A stretch of DNA of 64,000 bases from JAICYJ01 sp035695105 (GTDB lineage: Bacteria > Actinomycetota > Thermoleophilia > Gaiellales > JAICJC01): contig DASSEV010000053.1 of NCBI GenBank assembly GCA_035695105.1, forward strand, positions 1 to 64,000, given 5' to 3'. Shown one piece after another: positions 51,748 through 58,754 of the stretch (positions are counted from its first letter, which is position 1; every line of letters begins with the position of its first letter). A program made the translations under genes and the position numbers. The notes beneath the pieces were generated by a model, which saw only the letters and a program-made list of their open reading frames with translations, ran no database searches and was not told the DNA's origin.

Positions 51748-51972
51748 ATGACAACGGAGCGCAAGGACTCTCTGGCGATGGCCATCGATCTCCGCCTCAC
51801 CGACCTGTGGGCGGAGGTCTTCGAGCTGGATCCGTCGAAGATCGACCTGGAGCTGCTGGGATGGTTCCTGCGGGCCGCCTACGGCCAGGGATACACCGAT
51901 GCGCTCCGCGAGACGCAGCGCGGGCAGCTGTGCCTGGATCTCGGGTACGCCGTGCCCGACACCACCGCCTGA
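51748..51972 (+). CDS. Small acidic protein, unknown function
   Basis: A 74-residue soluble protein with predicted helices and no cysteine pair (one cysteine). Its order, MAIDLRLTDLWAEVFELDPSK, then EIDLELLGWFLRAAYGQGYTDAL-like helices, looks like a small conserved hypothetical. I do not recognise a family. TACCCT lies seven bases before the ATG and GGAG within that spacer. It sits 53 bases before ccmE on the same strand but does not overlap it. Confidence 0.65.
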   Translation: MTTERKDSLAMAIDLRLTDLWAEVFELDPSKIDLELLGWFLRAAYGQGYTDALRETQRGQLCLDLGYAVPDTTA

Positions 51973-52013
51973 GCGCGGTGACGGCGGTGGCGTGTCGCCG
52001 GAAATCCGCTTGA

Positions 52014-52019
52014 TACGCT
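52014..52019 (+). promoter_or_regulatory. -10 element TACGCT of ccmE, leaderless
   Basis: TACGCT ends six bases before the GTG of ccmE; the ACGGAG directly against the start codon is too close to serve as a normal Shine-Dalgarno. Confidence 0.5.
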
Positions 52020-52025
52020 GACGGA

Positions 52026-52436
52026 GTGACCGCAGCACCGCGTCTCGTCATCGCTCTCGTGATCGCGTCGCTGCTGGCCGTGTTCCTGGTCTACCAGGTG
52101 GCCCGCGGCTCCGGCCAGCTGATCGTGACCGTCGGCCAGCTGCGCAGCAACACGGACGGCGCGGCGACCAAGACCGTCGATCTCACCGGCACCGCGGTCA
52201 GCTGCGTCAACGTCAACTGCACCGGCGCGCAGGCGCCCTTCACGATGGTCGTCAAGGACGAGAAATCCGCGCAGACGGTGCCCGTGCGCTACACCGGCGG
52301 CTCGGTGCCCGACGCCTTCAAGGCCGGTAGGCGGATCATCGTCACCGGCCACATGGCCAACGGCCAGTTCGTCGCCGAAGCCGACTCGCTGGTGACCAAG
52401 TGCCCGAGCAAGTACTCGGGCGGCCCAGGGGCCTGA
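52026..52436 (+). CDS. ccmE: Haem chaperone CcmE, cysteine variant
   Basis: A 136-residue haem chaperone of system I cytochrome c maturation: N-terminal membrane anchor (~6-24) and a periplasmic OB-fold barrel. The covalent haem ligand is normally the histidine of HxxxY. Here the motif is C126-P-S-K-Y130, i.e. CxxxY, as reported for CcmE of some archaea and sulfate reducers. Two more cysteines lie at 60 and 65. It is followed by ccmF; the haem-loading genes ccmABC are not in view. GTG start at 52026. Confidence 0.88.
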   Translation: MTAAPRLVIALVIASLLAVFLVYQVARGSGQLIVTVGQLRSNTDGAATKTVDLTGTAVSCVNVNCTGAQAPFTMVVKDEKSAQTVPVRYTGGSVPDAFKAGRRIIVTGHMANGQFVAEADSLVTKCPSKYSGGPGA

Positions 52437-52437
52437 T

Positions 52438-54432
52438 CTGGCCACCGTCGGATCCGCGCTCCTGATCCTCGTCCTGGCGCTGGCGGCGTACGCGACGGTG
52501 ACGGGCGCGCTCGCCGGGTGGCGGCGCGACCGCCGTCTCGCACGCAGCGCGGCGAACGCGATCCTCGTGGCCTTCGGGGCCACCGTCGCGGCCGCGGTGC
52601 TGCTCCTGATCGCGCTGGTCGGCCATGACTTCTCGATCGCGGTGGTGGAGTCGCACACCAACCGCTCGCTGCCGACGCCCTATCTGCTGACGGCGCTCTG
52701 GGCCAGCCAGCCAGGGTCGCTGCTGCTCTGGCTGCTCGTCCTGAGCGGGGCCTCCTCGCTGGTCATGCTCCAGAACCGCCACCGGAACCGTGAGCTGATG
52801 CCGTGGGTGACGGCGGTGCTGGCCGGGATCATGACCTTCTTCGCGGGCATGGCCGCGCTGGTGTCCTCGCCGTTCGAACGCACCGTCGGGCCGGTTCCGC
52901 ACGACGGGCTCGGCCTCGATCCGTCCCTGCAGAACCCCTACATGGTCGCGCACCCGCCGGCCCTCTACCTCGGCTACGTGTCGTTCGCCGTGCCGTTCGC
53001 ATTCGCCATGGCGGCCCTCATCACGCGGCGCACAGACGCGCGCTGGATGGCGTCGGTGCGGCGCTGGACGCTGTTCGCCTGGGCGTCGCTCGGCGTGGGC
53101 ATGCTGCTCGGCGCCCACTGGGCGTACGTCGAGATCGGCTGGGGCGGCTATTGGGGCTGGGATCCCGTCGAGAACGCGGCGCTGATGCCCTGGCTGGCGG
53201 GCACCGCCTACCTGCACTCGGTGATGGTGCAGGAGAAGCGGGGGATGCTCAAGGTCTGGAACGTGGTGCTCGTGAGCGCGACGTTCGCCCTCTCCATCCT
53301 GGGCACGTTCCTGACGCGCAGCGACGTCGTGCAGTCGATCCACAACTTCACGCAGTCGCCGGTGGGCCCGGCGCTGCTCGGGTTCCTGGCCGTGGTGCTG
53401 GCGTTCTCGACCAGCCTCCTGCTCTGGCGCCTGCCGATCCTGCGCAGCGAGCACCGCATGGAGTCGGTGGTGTCGCGAGAAGCAACGTTCCTCTTCAACA
53501 ACCTGCTGTTGCTCGCCCTCGCCTTCGCGATCCTCTGGGGCGTCGTCTTTCCGGTGCTGTCCGAGGCGGCGCGAGGCGTCCGCAGCACCGTGTCGGTGCC
53601 GTACTACGACTTCTTCCTGAAGGCGTTCGGGCTGCCGCTGCTCGCCCTGACCGGCATCGGCCCGCTGATCGCGTGGCGGCGGGCGACCCCCGGCAGCCTG
53701 TGGCGGACGTTCCGCTGGCCGGTGATCTCGGCCGCCGCGGGCGGCGCTGTGCTGATCGTGTTCGGGCTGGGCTCGAGCTGGGCCGGCCTGACGGCCTTCT
53801 CGCTCTGCATCTTCGTCACCGCCACGATCGTGCTCGAGTTCGCACGCGGCGCGTCGGCCCGCCGCGCCATCGCCGGCGGATCATGGCCGCGAGCGCTGAT
53901 CGACCTGATCGGCCGCAACCGGCGGCGCTACGGCGGATACATCGTCCATCTCGCGGTCGTCCTGCTCGTCGTCGGCGTGGCCGCCTCCGGTGCGTACGGC
54001 TCCGTCCGGCAGGCCACGCTGCGGCCCGGCCAGTCGATGCACATCGAGAACTACACGCTCACCTACGTCGGCCCCACCCAGTCGGTGCAGCAGAACTCCA
54101 CCGAGGTCGGCGCCCGGCTGAACGTCTTCCGCGACGGCTCGCACGTCGGCGTGCTCACGCCGGCACGGCGCGTGTACAAGCCGCAGTCGCAGGTCACGAA
54201 CGAGGTCGACATCCGCACCAACTACCTGCACGGCGAGGACCTGTACACGATTCTCGAGGCGATGCGCGGGAATCAGGTCACCGTCAAGGCGCTGGTCAAT
54301 CCGATGGTGAGCCTGATCTGGCTGGCCGGCATCGTCTTCGTGATCGGCGCGCTGGTGACCATCTGGCCGGATCCGCGCGAGGCCCGCCAGCTCGCACGCC
54401 GCTACGACACCGCGCTGGCCAGAGAGGCGTGA
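52438..54432 (+). CDS. ccmF: Cytochrome c haem lyase subunit CcmF
   Basis: A 664-residue polytopic protein that attaches haem to apocytochrome c. The WWD haem-binding motif is visible as WGGYWGWDPVEN (residues ~225-245), with conserved histidines in AHPPALYLG, HSVMVQEKRG and LHGEDLYT. Start is uncertain: the frame has no ATG/GTG/TTG between the ccmE stop and a GTG at 52498, yet the first membrane helix (LATVGSALLILVLALAAY) begins at 52438, one base after the ccmE stop. I give 52438 (CTG) as the likely start; GTG at 52498 would cut that helix. It is directly followed by the ccmI-like gene. Confidence 0.88.
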   Translation: MATVGSALLILVLALAAYATVTGALAGWRRDRRLARSAANAILVAFGATVAAAVLLLIALVGHDFSIAVVESHTNRSLPTPYLLTALWASQPGSLLLWLLVLSGASSLVMLQNRHRNRELMPWVTAVLAGIMTFFAGMAALVSSPFERTVGPVPHDGLGLDPSLQNPYMVAHPPALYLGYVSFAVPFAFAMAALITRRTDARWMASVRRWTLFAWASLGVGMLLGAHWAYVEIGWGGYWGWDPVENAALMPWLAGTAYLHSVMVQEKRGMLKVWNVVLVSATFALSILGTFLTRSDVVQSIHNFTQSPVGPALLGFLAVVLAFSTSLLLWRLPILRSEHRMESVVSREATFLFNNLLLLALAFAILWGVVFPVLSEAARGVRSTVSVPYYDFFLKAFGLPLLALTGIGPLIAWRRATPGSLWRTFRWPVISAAAGGAVLIVFGLGSSWAGLTAFSLCIFVTATIVLEFARGASARRAIAGGSWPRALIDLIGRNRRRYGGYIVHLAVVLLVVGVAASGAYGSVRQATLRPGQSMHIENYTLTYVGPTQSVQQNSTEVGARLNVFRDGSHVGVLTPARRVYKPQSQVTNEVDIRTNYLHGEDLYTILEAMRGNQVTVKALVNPMVSLIWLAGIVFVIGALVTIWPDPREARQLARRYDTALAREA

Positions 54433-54746
54433 GCACGGCGGTCGAGGCGGCCGCCGTCGCGGTCGCCGTCACTGGCGCCGTGGTCGCCGTCGCCTGGCCG
54501 TTCCTGTCACCGCAGCGTGGGGCGCCGGAGCCCGCCATGTCGGAGCACGACCGCGAGCGGCTGGCGATGCTCGAGCGGCGTGACGCGGCCTATACAGCGC
54601 TGCGCGACCTCGAGCAGGATCACCGCACGGGCAAGGTGGGGGACGAGGACTACGAGGCGGAGCGGCGAAGGCTGCGGGCCGAGGCCGCGGAGGCTCTCCG
54701 CGGCCTCGATAGGCTAGGCTCCGAGCCGCAACGCGAGGAGGATTGA
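54429..54746 (+). CDS. CcmI-like cytochrome c biogenesis protein
   Basis: A 105-residue protein with one N-terminal membrane helix (VEAAAVAVAVTGAVVAVAW) and a cytosolic-type helical part AMLERRDAAYTALRDLEQDHRTGKVGDEDYE (landmarks ALRDLEQDHRTGKVGDEDYE). This ALRELxxDxxTGKxxxxDY pattern is that of the CcmI/CcmH family N-terminal region; the TPR half is missing. GTG overlaps the ccmF stop by four bases, which supports its role in this pathway. Confidence 0.75.
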   Translation: MSTAVEAAAVAVAVTGAVVAVAWPFLSPQRGAPEPAMSEHDRERLAMLERRDAAYTALRDLEQDHRTGKVGDEDYEAERRRLRAEAAEALRGLDRLGSEPQREED

Positions 54747-54747
54747 C

Positions 54748-55539
54748 GTGGGGCTGTGGCAGCGGTTCACGATGCTGTTCAAGGCGAAGGCAAGCCGCGC
54801 GCTCGACCGGGCTGAGAATCCCGCCGAGACGCTCGACTACAGCTACCAGCGCCAGCTGGAGATGCTGCAGAAGGTGAAGCGCGGGCTGGCCGACGTGGTC
54901 ACGGCGAAGAAGCGCCTGCAGCACCAGACCCAGACGCTGGAGCAGAGCGTCGTCAAGCTCGACAGCCAGGCCCGTCAGGCGATGGCAGGCGGCCGGGAGG
55001 ATCTGGCGCGGACGGCGCTCGAGCGCAAGGTGCTCGTCCAGGAGCAGCTGCAGGGCCTCGATCAGCAGATCGCCGGGCTCGAGCAGCAGCAGCAGCAGCT
55101 CGTCGAGCAGCAGCAGGCGCTGTCGCAAAAGGTCGAGTCGTTCCGCACCCAGAAGGAAGTGATCAAGGCCCAGTACTCCGCTGCGGAGGCGCAGGTGCGG
55201 ATCGGCGAGGCCACGTCCGGGCTCACGTCGGAGCTGTCGGACGTCGGTGCAGCCACCGCCCGGGCGCAGGATCAGGTGGAGCAGATGCGGGCCCGCGCGG
55301 CCGCCGTCGAGGAGCTCGTCTCGACCGGCGCGCTCGACGACCTGTCCTCGCCGGGGACGTCGTCGCTCGACCGTCAGATCGCGGCGCTCTCGGCCGATGC
55401 GCAGGTCGACTCCGAGCTGGAGAAGATCCGCGCCGAGATCGCACCCGCTCCGGCCGCCGCCGAGTTGGGCCAGGGCGAGCCGGCTCCGGCGCCTCAGGAG
55501 CAGGCCGCCCCACAGCCGGACGCAGAGCGCAGTGAGTAG
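54748..55539 (+). CDS. pspA: PspA/IM30 membrane-stress protein
   Basis: A 263-residue coiled-coil protein of the PspA/Vipp1 family that assembles on stressed membranes. The N-terminus MGLWQRFTMLFKAKASRALDR holds the amphipathic helix, and the body (~25-200) is almost continuous coiled coil with many glutamines (QQQQQ at ~112). The C-terminus is an acidic, alanine-proline tail. GTG start lies one base after the ccmI-like stop, so it is in the ccm operon, an unusual partner. No pspBC-like genes are adjacent. Confidence 0.9.
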   Translation: MGLWQRFTMLFKAKASRALDRAENPAETLDYSYQRQLEMLQKVKRGLADVVTAKKRLQHQTQTLEQSVVKLDSQARQAMAGGREDLARTALERKVLVQEQLQGLDQQIAGLEQQQQQLVEQQQALSQKVESFRTQKEVIKAQYSAAEAQVRIGEATSGLTSELSDVGAATARAQDQVEQMRARAAAVEELVSTGALDDLSSPGTSSLDRQIAALSADAQVDSELEKIRAEIAPAPAAAELGQGEPAPAPQEQAAPQPDAERSE

Positions 55540-56098
55540 CCGAACGGGCTGGGCCGTGTCGTTGGCCGGCGCCGCGGCGTTCGGCGCGATCGACCAGTAC
55601 CTCGGCACCGTGCGGTTCCTCGTCGAGTTCGGCCGCTGGCCCTCGACCGCGAGCCAGGTGTCGGCGACCTGGCTGCTGTTGCCGTTCCTCGCCGGCTGCA
55701 CCCAGCGCAGCGCCCGCGCTTCGGCAGCCATCGGGCTTGTGGCGACGCAGGTGGCGCTGTGCACCTATGCGCTGATGACGGTCAGCCCGTTCGAGGGGGT
55801 CGCCGCGGCTGCCATGCCCAATGCCCTCGCCGCCATGGTGCAGGCCAACGTGGTGTACGTCGTCTGCGGCCTCGTCACCGGGCCGGCATACGGCTGGCTC
55901 GGGTATCGCTGGCGCACCGCCCGCTCGCCGGTCGCCGCAGCGCTGGTGATCGCCGCGCTCTGCCTCGAGCCGCTGGTTCGGGGAGCGGTTGGTCAGCGGT
56001 ACGACCCGGCCGTGGTCTGGCGAGTCGAGGTCGCGCTCGGACTGACCGCTGCCGTGGCGTTCGCGGTGATGATCCGCTCGCGACGCCGTCTGGTCTGA
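55532..56098 (+). CDS. Six-helix membrane protein, unknown function
   Basis: A 188-residue integral membrane protein, with hydrophobic segments throughout, and small-residue-rich helices (AAAFGAIDQYLG at the start, GWLGYRWRTARSPVAAALVI, and an end in basic residues RSRRRLV). It resembles the DUF6518-type actinobacterial membrane proteins, but I am not sure. GTG at 55532 overlaps pspA by eight bases, so it is probably co-translated. Role unknown. Confidence 0.65.
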   Translation: MSSRTGWAVSLAGAAAFGAIDQYLGTVRFLVEFGRWPSTASQVSATWLLLPFLAGCTQRSARASAAIGLVATQVALCTYALMTVSPFEGVAAAAMPNALAAMVQANVVYVVCGLVTGPAYGWLGYRWRTARSPVAAALVIAALCLEPLVRGAVGQRYDPAVVWRVEVALGLTAAVAFAVMIRSRRRLV

Positions 56099-56114
56099 CC
56101 GAACACACGTTCGC

Positions 56115-56120
56115 TATACT
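56115..56120 (+). promoter_or_regulatory. -10 element TATACT, leaderless radical SAM gene
   Basis: TATACT ends six bases before the ATG at 56127; the 28 bases before it have no Shine-Dalgarno. Best -10 box in the window. Confidence 0.55.
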
Positions 56121-56126
56121 GCCGGC

Positions 56127-57089
56127 ATGCGCTGGCAGCGCGACGACCCCCAGCTCGAGCTGTTCGGCCCCGAGCAGCGCGACCTTCCCACCGTCGAGTA
56201 CATGGCGGTCAACGCCCGGCGGATCATCAACACCCTGCCGCCCTCGTCGCGGATGCCGTTCCGCCACACCATCAACGCGTACCGCGGGTGCCGGCACGCA
56301 TGCAGCTACTGCTTCGCCCGTCCGACCCACGAGTATCTCGGCCTCAACGCCGGCGAGGATTTCGAGCGCAGGATCGTCGTCAAGGTGAACGCCATCGAGC
56401 GGCTGGAGCGGGAGCTCGACGACCCGGCGTGGGAGGGCGAGTCGATCGCCATGGGGACGAACACCGATCCCTACCAGCCCGCCGAGGGCCACTACCGGCT
56501 GACCCGCGGCCTGGTGCAGGTGCTGGCGCGCCACGGCAACCCGTTCTCGATCCTGACGAAGTCGTCCATGATCCTGCGTGACCTCGACGTGCTGACCGAG
56601 GCGACACGGCGCACCAGGGTGGGGATCGCGATGTCGATCGGCACGGACGAGGACGCGGTCGCGCGCCTGACCGAGCCTGGTGCCGCGCCGCCGAGCAAGC
56701 GGCTCGAGGCCATCTCCCGCCTGGCCGATGCGGGCCTGCGGCCCACGGTGCTGATGGCCCCGATCCTGCCGGGCATCAGCGATTCCGAGGAGCAGCTGAC
56801 GAGCCTGGTCGACGCGTGCCTCGATGCCGGCGCCGAGCGGATCACCCCGATCCTGCTGCACCTCCGTCCCGGCGTGCGCGAGCACTACATGGGCTGGCTC
56901 GAGCACATGCGGCCGGAGCTGGTCGCCCTCCACGAGGACGCGTATCGCGCCGGTGCGTACGGCACGAAGGACGACCGCGACCGCGTGGCCGCGATCGTCA
57001 GCGCTCGAGCAGGTGAATATCGGGCAGGTTCCGGAACCTTTGCCGGTAATCGAAGCCGTAGCCGACCACGAATGCATCGGGTGCCGTGA
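56127..57089 (+). CDS. Rv2578c-family radical SAM protein
   Basis: A 320-residue radical SAM enzyme. The iron-sulfur cluster cysteines are C55, C59 and C62 in CRHACSYCF. The region GTNTDPYQPAEGHYRLTRG (landmark TDPYQPAE) and SILTKSSMILRD match the group containing Mycobacterium Rv2578c, related to spore photoproduct lyase-like proteins; its reaction is unknown. The stop codon at 57089 lies inside the opposite-strand hpt, a 92-base overlap; the last ~25 residues are arginine/serine-rich and may be a read-through tail, so the natural end could have been lost by change. Confidence 0.85.
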   Translation: MRWQRDDPQLELFGPEQRDLPTVEYMAVNARRIINTLPPSSRMPFRHTINAYRGCRHACSYCFARPTHEYLGLNAGEDFERRIVVKVNAIERLERELDDPAWEGESIAMGTNTDPYQPAEGHYRLTRGLVQVLARHGNPFSILTKSSMILRDLDVLTEATRRTRVGIAMSIGTDEDAVARLTEPGAAPPSKRLEAISRLADAGLRPTVLMAPILPGISDSEEQLTSLVDACLDAGAERITPILLHLRPGVREHYMGWLEHMRPELVALHEDAYRAGAYGTKDDRDRVAAIVSARAGEYRAGSGTFAGNRSRSRPRMHRVP

Positions 57090-57549
57090 ACCCGATGTAC
57101 CGCGGCTCGACGTCGATCAGCCGCCGGTAGGGGCGATCGAGCAGGGTGCACACCTCGACCGACGACGCACCACGGAACCGCAGCGTCTTGAACAGGTAGT
57201 TCAGCGTCAGGCCGGTGTCGACGATGTCCTCGACGATCAGCACGTGCTCCCCGCGCACGGGCCGGTCGATGTCCTTCAGCAGCCGGATCCGTCCGCTCGA
57301 CGAGGCGTCCGATCCGCGGTAGGCCGAGATGGCCATGAACTCGTGCCGGTGCGGGATAGCGAGATCACGTGACAGGTCGGCGAGGAACATGAACGAGCCC
57401 TTCAGCACCGTCAGCAGCACGAGGTCGCGGTTGCGGTAGTCGCCGCTGATCTGGCGCGCCAGCTCCTGCACCCGCGAGGCGAGCAGCTCGCGGCCGAACG
57501 CCACCTCGCCCGGCTCCGGCGTCGCGAGGCGCTCCGCGGCGACGCTCAC
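56998..57549 (-). CDS. hpt: Hypoxanthine phosphoribosyltransferase
   Basis: A 183-residue type I phosphoribosyltransferase that salvages hypoxanthine and guanine with PRPP. The PRPP loop is VLIVEDIVDTGLTL, with LTVLKGSFMFLADL earlier and the C-terminal VGYGFDYRQRFRNLPDI typical of HPRT. Normal length. ATG overlaps the stop of the nuclease-fold gene (ATGA), so that gene is upstream in a two-gene operon. The C-terminus overlaps the convergent radical SAM gene. Confidence 0.94.
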   Translation of the reverse strand: MSVAAERLATPEPGEVAFGRELLASRVQELARQISGDYRNRDLVLLTVLKGSFMFLADLSRDLAIPHRHEFMAISAYRGSDASSSGRIRLLKDIDRPVRGEHVLIVEDIVDTGLTLNYLFKTLRFRGASSVEVCTLLDRPYRRLIDVEPRYIGFTAPDAFVVGYGFDYRQRFRNLPDIHLLER

Positions 57550-57911
57550 GAGGCGTCGCGGAGCTCGTACTTCTCCGCCAGCGCCTCGACGTCCCGCTTG
57601 TAGAACAGCTTGATGCGGATGTCCGGCCGGAGCTCCCGCAGCCGCCGCATCTTGCGGTTCTTCTTCGTCACGAGCGACTGCTTCATCGTCGTGATCTCGA
57701 GATAGAGGTCCTGCTCCGGCAGGTAGAAGTCCGGCGTGAAGGCTTCGACGGTGTTGCCCTCGGCGTCAACCTCGAGCGTGAAGGTGTGCGGCTCGTAGTC
57801 CCACGGAATCCCGTGGAAATCGAGGATCTGCGCGCACTCAAGCTCGGCGTCGTTCGCGAAGGCGGGCGGCGCATCGCCGGTGAAGGCGTGGAACTGAGGT
57901 TGTTCCTGCAT
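57546..57911 (-). CDS. PD-(D/E)xK-fold-like protein in operon with hpt
   Basis: A 121-residue protein. Residues ~30-115 look like a PD-(D/E)xK nuclease fold: FTPDFYLPEQDLYLEITTMK has the PD, then an acidic ExT where the motif expects ExK; lysines follow closely (MK, then TKKNRK) and could take over. The C-terminal IRIKLFYKRD strand-helix fits the fold. A catalytic lysine shift is known in the superfamily, so activity is possible but not sure. Start ATG at 57911 with AAGCGGA before it. It is coupled to hpt, which suggests a role in nucleotide or nucleic acid salvage; this is context only. Confidence 0.65.
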   Translation of the reverse strand: MQEQPQFHAFTGDAPPAFANDAELECAQILDFHGIPWDYEPHTFTLEVDAEGNTVEAFTPDFYLPEQDLYLEITTMKQSLVTKKNRKMRRLRELRPDIRIKLFYKRDVEALAEKYELRDAS

Positions 57912-57952
57912 TCCGCTTGAAAAGTGTACTTCGCAGGACGGACAGCGCCGTC

Positions 57953-57958
57953 TATGAT
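57953..57958 (+). promoter_or_regulatory. -10 element TATGAT upstream of the cDPG operon
   Basis: TATGAT at 57953-57958, with TTCGCA 17 bases upstream as a weak -35 box, and transcription expected at about 57965-57969, at or just before the ATG of the phosphoesterase. The region is also the promoter zone of the divergent nuclease-fold gene. Confidence 0.5.
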
Positions 57959-57968
57959 CGCCCTCCCG

Positions 57969-58754
57969 ATGGCTGCTGAACGCCCGTTCACGATTGCGCA
58001 TCTGTCCGACCTCCACTGCGGGTCGCCGTACTTCGTGGCCAACCTGTTGGAGCGCGCGATCGGCGAGATCAACGACATGCAGCCCGACGTCGTTGTCTGC
58101 TCCGGCGACCTGACCACCTTCGGGTACAAGCAGGAGTATGCGCAAGCGCGGAGCTATCTCGACCGTCTGGACTGCCCGGACGTGATCACGATTCCCGGCA
58201 ATCACGACTCGCGAAACGTCGGCTACGTCCACTTCGAGGAGATGATCGGGCCGCGCTCGACGGTGCTCCGCAAGGGCGGAATCACCTTCGTCGCCATCGA
58301 CTCCTCCGAGCCCGACCTCGACCACGGCGTGGTCGGCCGCAGCCGCTACGACTGGATCGAGGAGCAGTTCCAGCCGGACGCCGACTTCCGCGTGTTCGTG
58401 CTGCACCACCACCTGCTGCCCATCCCCGGCACCGGCCGCGAGCGGAACGTCGTCCACGACGCGGGCGACACGCTGGAGGTGCTGCAGCGGTCGAAGGTCA
58501 ACCTCGTCCTCTCGGGCCACAAGCACGTGCCGTACGCCTGGCGGCTCGAGGAGCTGTTCGTCGTGAACGCCGGCACGGTATCGTCGATGCGGGTGCGCGG
58601 CCACACGCGACCCTGTTACAACGTCGTCGAGATCTGCGCCGACTCGGTCGACATCTACCGGCGCTACCCCTACCACGGCCGCGAGACGATCATTCGCTTC
58701 TCGACCACGACGCTCGCCTACGAGAAGCACCAGCCCCTGCGGACCAGCGGCTGA
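57969..58754 (+). CDS. Calcineurin-like metallophosphoesterase
   Basis: A 261-residue phosphoesterase with two metals. All motifs are present: DLHCG, GDLTTFG, GNHDSR, FVLHHHL and SGHKHVP. Substrate may be a cyclic or linear phosphodiester; class III phosphodiesterases are the nearest pattern. It is the first gene of the operon with cyclic 2,3-diphosphoglycerate synthetase, so a cyclic phosphate substrate is attractive, though unproved. ATG at 57969 is chosen from the conserved IAHLSDLHCG start; ATG at 57954 is also possible. Stop shares one base with the next ATG. Confidence 0.85.
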   Translation: MAAERPFTIAHLSDLHCGSPYFVANLLERAIGEINDMQPDVVVCSGDLTTFGYKQEYAQARSYLDRLDCPDVITIPGNHDSRNVGYVHFEEMIGPRSTVLRKGGITFVAIDSSEPDLDHGVVGRSRYDWIEEQFQPDADFRVFVLHHHLLPIPGTGRERNVVHDAGDTLEVLQRSKVNLVLSGHKHVPYAWRLEELFVVNAGTVSSMRVRGHTRPCYNVVEICADSVDIYRRYPYHGRETIIRFSTTTLAYEKHQPLRTSG

